A stretch of 64,000 nucleotides of DNA from Absidia repens (lineage: Eukaryota; Mucoromycota; Mucoromycetes; Mucorales; Cunninghamellaceae): contig MCGE01000039.1 in NCBI GenBank assembly GCA_002105175.1, positions 248,001-312,000 of the forward strand. Direction: 5' to 3'. The translations under genes and the position numbers were made by a program. Positions 21,578 through 33,026 of this stretch are shown here, in pieces; the stretch's first letter is position 1, and each line of letters starts with the position of its first letter. The notes beneath the pieces were generated by a model. The model was given only the letters and a program-made list of their open reading frames with translations, made no database searches and had not been told where the DNA came from.

Positions 21578-22670
21578 GAGATCCCTTCTAAACTAGACCC
21601 AGCACTATCTAAGTTCACTTTAAATTCAAAGTAAGTTACAATAAGGAATAAAAAAAAAAAATTGAGTGAGAATAAATCCTCACCTGGCGGGATTTTAGAT
21701 GGGGGTTGTCTTTTGATGAATACAAAAAAGGAAATCCTTTTTTTTTTTACGACAATCAACATCATATAACAGTGGCGAAATGGTGACTTTTTTACTATAT
21801 ACATAAAAGTAATCACCACCATTCATCATTGCGAGCATGTTTGTTCCCTTTTATTGATACTTTTGCGGTCAAGATGGAACAATTCCACTTACCCTATTAA
21901 TTTACCGAGATAGCGTGCTGCACGGGAAAATACCGTATCTGGAACAATGCTGTATATTTTTCATTGAATCAACTAAAAAGAGGTCTTCTTTATATTAAGA
22001 TTTAGATATAAAGTATGGGCTAGACTAAACACGAAACCAAGCTAGCGAAGATCACAAAGAGTCATTTAATAGTAGTCATAAATTCTAGATTCAAAAGAAA
22101 AGGATTTCTTGTAAACGTAGACAATTATAGATTCAAAAAGAACCTGATTTTTATATATTAAAAAGAAAATGGACCGTAAGGAAACCCAGCGAAGTAACTT
22201 TAATTTTGCTTTTTTGTCCCTCCGACTCACTTTTTCAGACCGAGCCCTGAGCAACGACCGTTGGGCCCCAAGGCGCTGCCCACCAAAGTGCGAAGTGGCG
22301 GAGGCTTCAATTCTATCCCATCAAAACCCATACTTTAACAAAAACTGTGACACTCAAGAAATTAAATGATTTCCAAAAGCTCCAGCGGAGCGCTAGAGCG
22401 TTTATTCAAATAAATAAAATATAAGCAAAATAAATAAAACAAAAGAAAAGAAACAGAGCTAATTACCGTTATATCAAAACAGTTCAAAGCGTGTCATATA
22501 ATTTGGAGGGGGGGGGGCAAAAAAGTATAAAATCTTATTCTAAAAAAAAAGACCACAGGTCAGTTTCCCTATGTATGTTTGTAATCTGAAAACCCTTCTA
22601 AAACTAGCCCTGATATTAACCTAAAATCACCATAACCTCGATAAGGCTACAATGAGGAATAAAGAAAGAA
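21578..22670. repeat. Pair of about 75 bp direct repeats
   Basis: Segments at about 21578-21655 and 22597-22672 share CCCTTCTAAA-CTAG-CCC, then CACTTTAAATTC or TCACCATAACC, then TACAATAAGGAATAAA or TACAATGAGGAATAAA. They flank repeat A3. Probably remnants of one older element split or duplicated; coding content none. Confidence 0.4.
22150..22406 (-). repeat. Dispersed repeat family A, copy 3 (short, inverted)
   Basis: A 257-bp version on the opposite strand: hairpin end (complement reads CGCTCTAGCGCTCCGCTGGA), leader GTATGGGTTTTGATGGGATA, one unit (GCCTCCGCCACTTCGCACTT ... GCGCCTTGGGGC), then GCTCAGGGCTCGG, and the right end TTCCTTACGGTCCATTTTCT. It lacks the large interior block with module B1, so it may represent the minimal element. 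Confidence 0.8.
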
Positions 22671-22985
22671 AAAGAACAGAGAAGGAAAAAAAAAGAAGAT
22701 AAAATAAAAGAAATCAGTAGTGGTATTTATTGCGACATAGAAGATATATTAAAATAAGAATATAAAGTAGAGATATAAAAACAGAATTTATAAAACGGGG
22801 ATATAAAAACAAAAGATATACAGACAAACAAATATGATACAAAACAGAAGGTATACAAACTAAATAGAATAAAACAGATTATGGCAACTTGTCATTATCA
22901 CTGGTTTTTCGCTTTTTGTCGGTCGCCGATGTGATTGGATGGAAAGAGGGAAGAATGAGATTGTTGTTGTTGTTCGAGAGCTGGA
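22407..22985. other. Intergenic, repeat-derived
   Basis: AT-rich with many ATAAAA-type words and a G run at about 22509. Contains the second 75-bp repeat. No gene seen. Confidence 0.4.
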
Positions 22986-22989
22986 AACC

Positions 22990-23760
22990 TTTTCACTGGT
23001 ATACTAGTTTTATCCTTGAGGACGAGGTCCAGAGTGCGTTCCATTCTTTTTCAGTCGAGCCACACCTTCTTGATCACCGCCGCAAAATTCCTGGCAAATG
23101 GGGAGGTAGCATGGGGGTAAATGAAACCAATCCGACCAACTGATGCGAGCCACATACCCAGCAGGGCAATCCATTTCGACGATTTGCGCCTTTGGTCCCA
23201 TTATCCAGCAATTGATTATGGCATTTTCATATTGTTCAATGTTCATGTATGGTGATGATTGCTTGTGCACTTTGATTTTCATCTTGTACCAAAAATTTTC
23301 AATCGGATTCAAATTTGGGGACATCGCCGGCCAAACCAATTTTCACAATCCCCTTGTTTTCACGCCAACGTCTAGTACCAGCACTTCGATGAATTGGTGC
23401 CCCATCTTCCATCAAAATCATGAAACCCACAGTCACCAAATCCCTTTGCACGTTCGGATTTTTCTTTTGCTAGTTGATACAGCATATCCTTCATCGTCTT
23501 AGGCATCTTGAGTCGTCGGTCGTTCAGTTCTTTGGTGGAGTAGTTATGGTGTGATCGACCTGCTTCCAAACATCCTACTTCGTGAGAGGCGCCGTCAAAG
23601 AGTCCATCTACCTTGCTGCCAATGAGAAACCTGTCTCTTTCATTGATCGTGTTGATGCATCTGTTACTGTTCTTGCTGTTGGCGCTAGCTACGCTTACTT
23701 TCTCTCCAATGTGCACATTCACCATGGACTTGTCACAGCAAGAGAAAGGAGGTGCCATGG
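22990..23760 (-). pseudogene. Tc1/mariner transposase, degenerate
   Basis: Minus strand shows MEDGAPIHRSAGTRRWRENK followed, after a shift of one base, by LVWPAMSPNLNPIENFWYKM, the DDE_3 catalytic block containing the family's D-P-N-L-N-P-x-E-N-x-W signature (here S-P-N-L-N-P). The next segment (NIEQYENAIINCW, PKAQIVEMDCPAGYVARI) matches the usual C-terminal helices. Upstream, up to about 23760, coding is split over several frames (KMPKTMKDMLYQLAKEK). Frameshifts mean the copy is inactive. Confidence 0.7.
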
Positions 23761-24187
23761 TCCTAGCAAAAGATCCGTTTCCGACATGTTGATGAAGCCG
23801 TAGGTGCTGGATTTTCTAAAAGGTCTCGCCGCTGATAGGACAGCAAATTGGGCCCAATTGCATTCGTCGTCATCATCGAAGTCCTGGTGTTGTGCGAACT
23901 TGGCAGTTTCTTTGGCGTTGATCGACCGACATGCTCACCTTAGACCCACCCCTCCTCGCTTCCTCCCTCCGCTCACCTGGTGTAGCCCGTTAGTACACTC
24001 GTTTGTTATTATTATTATTTTTTATTTTTTTATTTTTTTATTTTATTTTTTTATTTATTTTATTTCTATTTATCACTTTATTTTTATCCATTGTACCACC
24101 GCAATCAGTCCTCCTTCTTCATACATATCTACCTTCCCTTTTTTATTCCTTACCCCTAGGATTCTATTTTGAACCCAGCAGGGCAAA

Positions 24188-24525
24188 TTATGAATTAACA
24201 GTTTCAGTGCCATAAAATAGCAAAAAATAAAAAATATCACGAATTCGTCTTCTTGTCTTTTCAATGCCTTCGAGAAATTGTGCAAATTTTGGCGGAACCA
24301 TAAAATGATGTTTTGGGTGCGTCGTCTTTATTTCCTCGAGTTCAGAAGCCGTAAAATATTTCAGCCACGTCCGATCTTCCGGATCAAGAATCATTGAGTG
24401 GCCTTGGTATTCAAAGGTTAATTCCGCTGCTAGTTTTTCCATCTGTAAAATTTAGTCTTTTTTGATCTTATGCTCAGTCAATGAACTTTTTTTTTTTTTT
24501 TTTTTTTTACCGTGCTCTATGTCCC
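24188..24525 (-). pseudogene. Orphan exon of unidentified origin
   Basis: Minus-strand open block MEKLAAELTFEYQGHSMILD, PEDRTWLKYFTASELEEIKT, HPKHHFMVPPKFAQFLEGIE is preceded by a TACAG acceptor at about 24443 and, across a T-rich intron, by a possible upstream exon ending IKEFLWDIEHG|GTAAAA (about 24512-24550). No continuation with a convincing family signature is found. Given its neighbours it is probably transposon-derived. Confidence 0.35.
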
Positions 24526-24549
24526 AGAGAAACTCCTTAATTTCTTTTA

Positions 24550-25869
24550 TTTTTATATGGATGTCAATCAAGTTCTACCTCCTCGTGGTGGCATCTGGGT
24601 GATGCTAAAGGAACTTTTTTTCAAAAAATACACGCGGATTTAGATGGATTGATGCTAGGAAATAATGGGAAAAGTTATTTGTAGTATTAGAATTGTTGAT
24701 AGTTGGTGTCTTTGATTATTATATAAAATGCACTGCCATTTGTATAACTAACTGATTGTGTCGCAAAAGCGATTTCTGTTTTGGATGGCGACTTGACTAT
24801 TTTGGCCCAATACAGTATATCTTTTGTGTGTGTGTGTGTGTGTGTGTGTCTATGTATTGTAGAAGTGGTGCATAGTACAATATCGATATCTTTCTGTAGT
24901 TAGTATGTCAAATGTCCCCTCCCCTCCTATTTTTTCTGAAATAAATATCCTATATATATTATTTTTAATGCTGTTTTTACCTTTGGCTTTATTGAATATA
25001 CATTGTTATCCCTTCCATTGTTTTTATCACAATATCATTTTTTGCCTTTTATCTTGTTTGCTTGTATTTTTTTTTCGCCACCGGCTACTGCATTAATTAC
25101 AGTATTTATGAGCATGCCTTGAGAGAAATGGTGACGATGAGATGAATTATGTGACATTTGGATGCATTATTTGTAATGGGGAGGTGTTTTTATTTGGTAC
25201 AGTTCTTAACTATATCGTAATGTAGTATACAGAATGGGTACGAAGCAGGGTAGTGTGAGCTGCAATCTTGGGCCATCATCAGTAAAGTAACTTAGGCTCT
25301 CCAGCGGCAATTTCGGTTGGTATGTAACTTTTTGGATAACTTTCTCGGCAGCCTTTTTGGCTAACTATTCGACTAAATTTTAGGCTATATTTTATTTGAA
25401 TTGGCTAGATAAACTACGACATATTATAAACTATATTACAATACATCCATCCACCAAACAACCATGAAAATTTGTTCCTTCCCCAAAAATGGGGCCGAAG
25501 AAAGTTGTAAAAATAGGAGGTAAAAATAAAGTCTATACGGTATACTACTGCTCTATGATACAGTTATACTATAATGCTGTATCATACACACACGTTATAT
25601 TGGATTCACTTCAAGTAAAGACAATGATAAATTAGAACAAGTCATACAGGATACTAGCATGTTGATTTTTGTAAAGGAAGTGCATAGAAGAAAATTGCCG
25701 GGTTTAGGGTATGTCACGAGAACAGGACATTGTCATCTATTTTGGGGGGGGGAATGTGATGCAAGCAGGAAAAAAAAAAAAGCAGTTGAAGCACCGCACT
25801 TTTTTTTAAAAAAAAAGTTTCAATCCATTTCCGGATTTTTTTTTCTCTCTCTCGTTAATAGATTGTGTC
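24550..25869. other. Intergenic, AT-rich, no gene seen
   Basis: About 1.3 kb before the AEC transporter gene. It holds a GT microsatellite at about 24827-24850, a possible Tc1-like end (GGCCCAATACAGTA, about 24802-24815) and A/T runs at 25770-25820. Open frames here lack protein-like composition. Confidence 0.45.
24827..24850. repeat. (TG)n microsatellite
   Basis: About eleven uninterrupted TG dinucleotides. Confidence 0.9.
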
Positions 25870-27356
25870 ATGCTTCAACTCATCATTGCTTCTGTCCAGG
25901 CCATACTTCAAGTCATGACTGTGGTGATATGTGGACTTATTTTTGCCAAAGCAGGGTATTTCCCTATGGACAAACAAAAAGTATATATTGCTATATAAAA
26001 GCAACGAAAATCTCCCAGTGTCACTTATTCTCACTTTTTATGGTAGTGGCTGTCAAAACTCAATCTGATGTATTTTACACCCTGCCTACTGTTTTCCAAT
26101 GTAGCGTCCATCATCTCATTTGACAAACTCCTTGCCTATTGGCCGATCCCAGTATTTTATTATACCTACTCGTTGGTCTTTTATGCCATCACACAACTCG
26201 CCACAAGGCTGGGAGGCTTACCCAGACAACAGCGTCGCTTTGTTTTGGCATGTGTCATGTTCCAAAATACAAACTCCTTACCATTGGCTATCATTTCCAG
26301 TCTGGCTGTCAGTGAAGCTGCTTCGCTCCTTTTTTGGCATGCCGATGATACACCCGATGAAGTGGCTGCAAGGTAAAAAAAAAAAAAGAAATAAAATAAA
26401 AAAATCTCCCTCAATCCTTTTTTATTTTTTATTTTTATTTATTTATCAATTTCTCTCTTAATTCTAGGGGGATTTCGTATACACTCTTCTTTGCCATCTT
26501 TGGTAACCTGCTCCGATGGTCTTATGGCTACCGATTACTACAAACTCATAATGATGATGTGGTTGTTACTGATGACGATGACAGTAGCAAGATCAACGCC
26601 AACAACATTTATCAAGGGTATCATGATACCGAACAACAACAACAATGGCATGCACCTTCAACATCCTCATCATTGGACCGGCATCAAGCAGTAAACGAAA
26701 CATCGGCTCTCTTACCCAAACCACCAAATAGCAATAACAGCAGCAGCAGCAGCAGCAGCAACAACGCTATAATGCAACGTCTCACCCTACGTATCCAACA
26801 AATCATGACCCCGCCCCTGTACGCAGCACTCCTCGCCCTGGTAGTCGGCCTGAGTCCGCTCCAACAAGTCCTGTACAATCCACACTCCTTCCTCTACCCA
26901 TCGTTCACCAAAGCCATTGAAATGTGCGGCAAGGCGGCGGTGCCGATTATTTTATCATGTCTGGGAGCACAACTGGCCAGCATGACAGGGGAGGCAACGG
27001 AGGAACATGGTGGCCATGATGATACTGCTACTGCTACTACAATGACTTCATGCGTCACTTTGGCGGTGGTGATGCGAATGTTGGTGGCACCTCTTTTTGT
27101 ATTCCCGTTAGTGATCCTGTTTGTGCAATATGGTAGTGCTTACTCGATATTAGCAACCGACCCAGTATTTATTGTCATGATGCTCGTGCTTGGTTGCACG
27201 CCCACGGCCATCAACTTGATTCAAATTGCCCAGGTCAATGGTATGTTTGAGCACGAGATGCTAAGTATGTTGTTCTGGAGCTACGGCGTGGTATGTGTGC
27301 CCTTGGTCACTCTGGTGGTGTTTGTGGCATTGAATGTGGTGGATCGACTCTTGTAG
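25870..27356 (+). CDS. Auxin efflux carrier (AEC/PIN-like) family transporter
   Basis: Membrane carrier of the AEC family; fungal members sit in the ER or plasma membrane and their substrates are mostly unknown. Exons 25870-25980, 26047-26372 and 26468-27356 join in phase to 441 aa. The N-terminal half has four or five hydrophobic segments: ASVQAILQVMTVVICGLIFA, FTPCLLFSNVASIISF, WPIPVFYYTYSLVFYAITQL and the family block LACVMFQNTNSLPLAIISSL. A long polar loop (about 180-250, Asp-, Gln-, Asn- and Ser-rich) follows, then the second half: LYAALLALVVGLSPLQQVLY, AVPIILSCLGAQLASM, the TPTAINLIQIAQVNG block and a final helix LVTLVVFVALNVVDRLL. The Met at 25870 starts directly in the first helix, as usual for the family. 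Confidence 0.85.
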
Positions 27357-27946
27357 TTTAGTTTAGTTTAGTTTTTTTTTAGTTTAATTTAATTGTACAT
27401 ATCAAAAACATCCATGGATTATTCCCCCCCCCCTCCTTCAAAAAAATAAAAATAAAACAGCCATTTCTCTTTTGTTGTCCATACATTGTATCAGTCAAAT
27501 CAGAAAGACGTAAATAAAAGACGGGTCATATATATAAAGAATCAAAATGCAGAATGTTTTTATTTTGGTCAAAAAAAAAAAAAAAAAAGGGACTCATAAG
27601 TCGTGTGTTCTAAAAGGGGTGGTTGTGGGGAGAGACTATGCAGAGTGATAGCAACAAAAATATAGGACAAATGCGAAGAATCAAAATGCAGAATGTTTAT
27701 TTTGGTCAAAAAGTGAATCATAAGACGTGTATTCTAAAAAAGTAGGTGGTTGTGAGGAGAGACTATACAGAGTAATAACAATAATAATGGAGGGGATAGG
27801 TAGAGAAAAAAAAAAGATATCCAAACGAGAAGGTAGAGGTCATCGACGGAAAGTGTGACGCTTTTACATACCACTATAGTACAGAAAAAAAAGAAAAGTT
27901 AAAGTCCAATGCTACAAGCTAACACAGAGAGTTTTTTTTTTCTTTC
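27357..27946. other. Intergenic, convergent genes, with a direct repeat
   Basis: Contains a direct duplication of about 110 bp: GAATCAAAATGCAGAATGTT at about 27539 and again at about 27677, each followed by TATTTTGGTCAAAA, a CATAAG-CGTGT block and GGTGGTTGTG-GGAGAGACTA. Probably local 3' UTR duplication. No gene. Confidence 0.6.
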
Positions 27947-28384
27947 TTACCGTTGCTTCATTTGCATGATTAAAGCGACCTTCTTGCGCACCATGGCACC
28001 AAACAATTTACGGTTACGTTCGATATTTTTGCGTCGTCGGGCAACGTTGGGTTTTTCGTAATTCATGTTGGCACGGATCTCACGACGGACATTGTTTTGC
28101 GCAAGAATGATACTGAGTCGACGGTATGCAGAATTGACATTGGACACATTACCAATCGATCGTCCGGCATACGCATCCAACGACGTGGACAATTCCTTGG
28201 GTTCCTGGAAACTGTTGGCCAAGATGCTGGGTAATGTGGGTGAAGCGGAGGCTGATGAAGATGTGGTTTTGTTGTTGGCGGCGTTGTTCGACGAGGTGGA
28301 CATGGAACGCATCCACATGAGCGAAGGAACCGCATTACTACGGAACCGTTGGGTGAGTGTGCCCATCATAGATTGTAATGACAT
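27947..28384 (-). CDS. Mitochondrial small-subunit ribosomal protein bS21m
   Basis: Single-exon 145-aa protein. Residues 1-60 form a basic, Ser-rich presequence (TLTQRFRSNAVPSLMWMRSM) suited to mitochondrial import, followed by a Ser/Ala linker. The bS21 core is at about 70-145: AYAGRSIGNVSNVNSAYRRL, SIILAQNNVRREIRANMNYE, KPNVARRRKNIERNRKLFGA. The arginine-rich RRR-K-x-x-R helix is the family signature. The Met at 28384 gives the full presequence. It is convergent with the AEC transporter gene (590 bp apart). Confidence 0.85.
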   Translation of the reverse strand: MSLQSMMGTLTQRFRSNAVPSLMWMRSMSTSSNNAANNKTTSSSASASPTLPSILANSFQEPKELSTSLDAYAGRSIGNVSNVNSAYRRLSIILAQNNVRREIRANMNYEKPNVARRRKNIERNRKLFGAMVRKKVALIMQMKQR

Positions 28385-28698
28385 GATATAAAAAATAAAT
28401 ATGGAATGGAGAAAGAAAACAAGAATAAAAAATTTATTTTTTTTATTTTTTATTTTTGTTTGTTCAGAAAATGGTCACTGTCACCGCAATTCAAATTCCG
28501 CACCAAGGGTGCCCCGAAAGCCTCTGCATTGACCACCCACCAAAAAAACCAACCACTCTATATTCAAACAAACGTTCCGTTTTTCATTTTTATTATCAAA
28601 AAAAATAATATAGAGAGACACAAACACAACAAACACACACCACCTAAAAAAAATAATACAACTAAATAAACTAATTAAAATCAAAAGAAAAATGTAAC
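28385..28698. other. Spacer between bS21m and GCN1
   Basis: About 310 bp, bS21m promoter side and GCN1 3' side, both minus. AT-rich; nothing recognised beyond short open frames. Confidence 0.5.
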
Positions 28699-31600
28699 CT
28701 AGAGTGAGGCGAGCGAGGCACTGAGACGAGCAGCAGAGGCTTGAATATCTGTCGAGTCTGATTCTTGTTCACCATCATTGATTACAGCCGCAATACCCTT
28801 TTTGGATACATCATTGATTTTGGGGCCAACAGCGGTCACCACATCATTGAGCGAGTCCATCAACGCCAGTTTGACATCCAACGCAGTGGCGGTACGAATA
28901 CCTGATACCAATTCCGTCACCAAGGGGTCGACACGTAATTGTAAAGGAATCAAAACACGGAACGCCGCTGCTGCAGGTTCACGGATTTCTTGGTCTTGTT
29001 CTTGTAACGATTTGATGAATGTACGTTGCAATTGAGGCAAGAAAGGTTTCACATGCATAGGCACCTTGGTCAGCAACAGACTATTTTTATTAAAAAAAAA
29101 AAAAGTCAGTTTGGGCATAGAAATAATAATAATAATAATAATTCAATTACCTTAATGTTTGAAGAATCGCCGCCTTGACTTGCGCAGGGTACCGGTCACC
29201 AACAATACGGATAAGAGGACCGGTCATTTGAGTAACGAATGGTTTGAGAGCATCAGGGGTAGTACGTTCGATCAAATCGCCCAAAGCCAATGCCGATTGT
29301 TCACGCACTTCGGTAGCACCATACATCAAACCTTGCAAAAAGATGGGCAGGAGCGCACCAAGACCCTTGGGTACAAGGCAGAACCCACGCACATCGGTAC
29401 CTGGAGAGGACATGATGTCAATGGCACGACGTGTAGTGGTCACCAAGTGTTCGTATTGATCCTTGGGTACTGATTTGACCACGGCAGACACAGCTTGCCA
29501 GGCAGATTGGACCACCGCCATGGTATGATCGTTCAATAACATCACGAGTGCTGAGATCCAGTCCCCAACCGTATCCACTTCCAGTTCATCTTCCAGATTA
29601 TCGTTTTCGGTAAAGAAGGTTGTCACCACATCACATGCCACGGCACGTCGTGCAGGGTCATCGCTGCGTACCTGTTCATGCAGGGTCGCCATCAAGGTTT
29701 CCACACCATCTTCGTCATCGATCGAGAGCGTCAATGCTTCAATGGCTTGTAACAGTTGCGTTTGCGTATCTTCGTCGTCGGCTGCCGTCAATACACGAGA
29801 GCTGATAAGAGCATCCAAAATCACATCCAAACGACGGTTCAAGGTTGGGCCTGCCACAGTCACTAGGGATGCCAACGCACCAGCATTGAATGCATTGATA
29901 GGCACTGTGATCAACGTGGGGATCAAAACTGGGAACACCACATTTGCACGTACCGCCATGATTTCCTTGAGTGCTGATAATGCATATGTCGATGCTTCAT
30001 TCTTGGCTTGCAGTTGGTTCAACAAGTATGGCAAAATGTCGTCAATAGCACGTGCACCCATGTTTTGATGTAATGTATCAAAGGCTATCATAAAAAAAAA
30101 AGATGAGTGATTTCATTTCCCCTTATCTAAAAAAATATATTAGTTTACCTTGAGCAGCAGCTTCACGGACTTGTGTCGATGGGTCACATAAGGCTTGACG
30201 AATGACTGGGACGATTTGGTCAGCAAAGTCGAGGATTTGTACACGTTCCGCGGACGCCATGATTTCACTGTAGGCCACCATGACACCTTGGCGGATCGCG
30301 GCATCGTCGGATTGCATATTATCTTGCAAAATTGGCAGCATATCAGCCATCACACGTTCACCCAGCTTGGACACCAGATCACATAAAGTACGAGCGGCCA
30401 CGGCACGTTGTTCATAATTGTCGGAATCTTGTTGTGCAAGGAGTTGAATGATCATCGACATCATTGTAGGCAAGATATCACGTAACGTACGAGGAGTGTT
30501 GGTAACAAGAGCCTTCCAGACTTGTAATGACGCTTGACGCACCATACCGGAGGAATCACGACGCACAATATACAAAGCAGACAAAATACGATCGCCACGG
30601 TCTTTACCCAGGACATCACGCAATTGTTTACGACCAGCACCACTGGCATCAGCAGTGTTGTCATCTTCATCGGCATCTTCATCATCGAGTTCATCCATAT
30701 TGCCCATAGCTTGATCGGTCTTGTTGGGGTTATGCATGCCAGTGATACGGAACAGGAGATCGCCAACCAATTGTACGGAACTTTGACGGATACGCCAATT
30801 CATGTCAAACAAGCCCTTTTCTAATTCAGGAAGCAACAAATCGACAGCCTTGGTGGCATAGTTGGTAACAATCATACGACCAGCACGTAACGAAGCATCA
30901 CGGACGTATTCGGATTCATCGGCAAGACCCATGAGAATAGGAGGAATAATACGGCCAATGTAAGGTTGGAAGCGAGGACCGTAAGTAGCGGGCAAATACA
31001 CCAACAATGAAATGAACCCTTCACGGACATAGGGACGAGGACTATCGGCATTGGCAATGATTTCAGGTAAAAGAGCATCCAGACGATCCAAGCCAAGACC
31101 TGCAAGCACTTCAGCAAGACCTTGGGCAGCACCTTGACGATCCACACCTCCAGCATCAGTTTTCAATGTATCCAATAATTCAATCACCAAACCAGGGAAG
31201 TTTTCTTCACCCAGTTTTTCCACCAGACCACCCAGGGCCTTTGCAGCAGTACCACGGGCTTCGGGGACAGGATCCAATAACACTTCCTTGACACGGGGTA
31301 ATAACACAGTCAAGTAAGGAATCAAATCCTTTTGATCGGTCAATGACGCCATGTTACCGACAATTTGAGCCGATTTGGTCTTGATTTCCGTACCACGTTC
31401 ACGCAAGCCACGTTCCAGGATAGGCATGACAATAGCCAATGAGGGAGAATCGATGTAATGGACAAACGAAGTTTGCAACAAACTCTTGAGCGCGACCATG
31501 GTCTTTTGGTTGGGGTCACTGAGTGCTTGTAAGAGTTGAGGGACCAATTGTTGGATTTCAGGATTGCTAATGACTTCACCAAACATTTGTAAGGACCGGT

Positions 31601-32984
31601 TGGCAGCGGCTTGGACTTGAGCATGAGTATCAGCAAGAACTTGGGTGATTTGAGGAATGATATTGGGCAATGACACCGACAGTTGTTTGGGAGCACAGTA
31701 AGCCATGGCACCAAGGAGTTCCACAGATGCCTTTTTGGTACGCCATTGACGTTCATCCAGACCTTCCAAGATGGATGGGAGAATCAATTTCACACAGTGG
31801 CCACTGATCTTGCTCATAATCACACGCGCCGCATCGCTACTGGCTTCACGCACATCCATGTTAGCATCACTGAAGCACACCAAAAGAAGTGGAATAATTT
31901 GCACAATGTAGGGTTCAAACAGGCGGCCAAGTGTTGCTGATAAGGTTTCAAAGGCAAAGAGTGCACCCTGGCGGTACTGATAGTTGCGTTTGTTGTCGAC
32001 GGCATCCTTGAGTGTTTGCATAATGGCACATTCCTTGAGTGCAGTGATACCACGGCCCTTCACCACACCAGCCAAACCATACGCCGCACCTCGACGATGG
32101 GCATATTTTTCACCACCAAATAACGTCTTGAGTAAACCTTCTACAATACTGGGCACATCGTCCTTGATCATCTTGATAAGCGGGGGGAGACAGTCAGCTA
32201 CAGCGCTTTGCACGACTTCGGAGGGCGTTGCCAAAGTTTCAATCAAGTTATCAACAGCCACACGAATCTTGGGGTCACCTACTGGCAAGAACCCAGCAGC
32301 ACCACCATAAAGAATCACCACCGATTGGCGCACATGATCCTGGGTTTCTTGGTCCACCACCACCGCGCCACCAGAGCTAGTGCTATTGTTGGCCATGTAA
32401 GATTCAAAGCATGCCAAGAGTTCACGTTGGATAGTTGGGTCTTTACCATGCGCATTCACCACCGCCAAACCAGCATCCACCATTTGCTTTCGTACGAGTT
32501 CATCCCGGTCGCCCAAAGCCAAATCGTTGATCATGAATTGAATCACGCCAATCACATCCGCATCCACCACGTGAGGCGCACTCTTTTTTAATGTAAGGGC
32601 CAAGCCACTGCGTGCTTGCCAAGGATCTTGTCTATCTAAGGTCGAGGGGATCACCATACCGAACTTGTCGTATTCAGGTTCCAGCGATGCGGATTTCACC
32701 TTGTAAAGAGAGTAAACGGATGCCATTGTGGCAGAGACGGTTGAGGGATACATGGCCATGGCTTCAGCAAGCGCACCACTAGCAGCCGAGCGTACATAGG
32801 TCGAGTCTGATGTCACATAGGTCAAGAGTTGGTCCCGATACGTGTCTTCATCCACATCCATACCATTATCTTCCCATAATGTCTTGGCTAATGTAGCATT
32901 GCTTTGGCTGTCGTCGTCATGACAGGCGAGCCAGAGTTCGGCAGAGTAATCAATGTCCGTCAAATCGAGAATCTACCCACAGAT

Positions 32985-33026
<42 letters not shown>

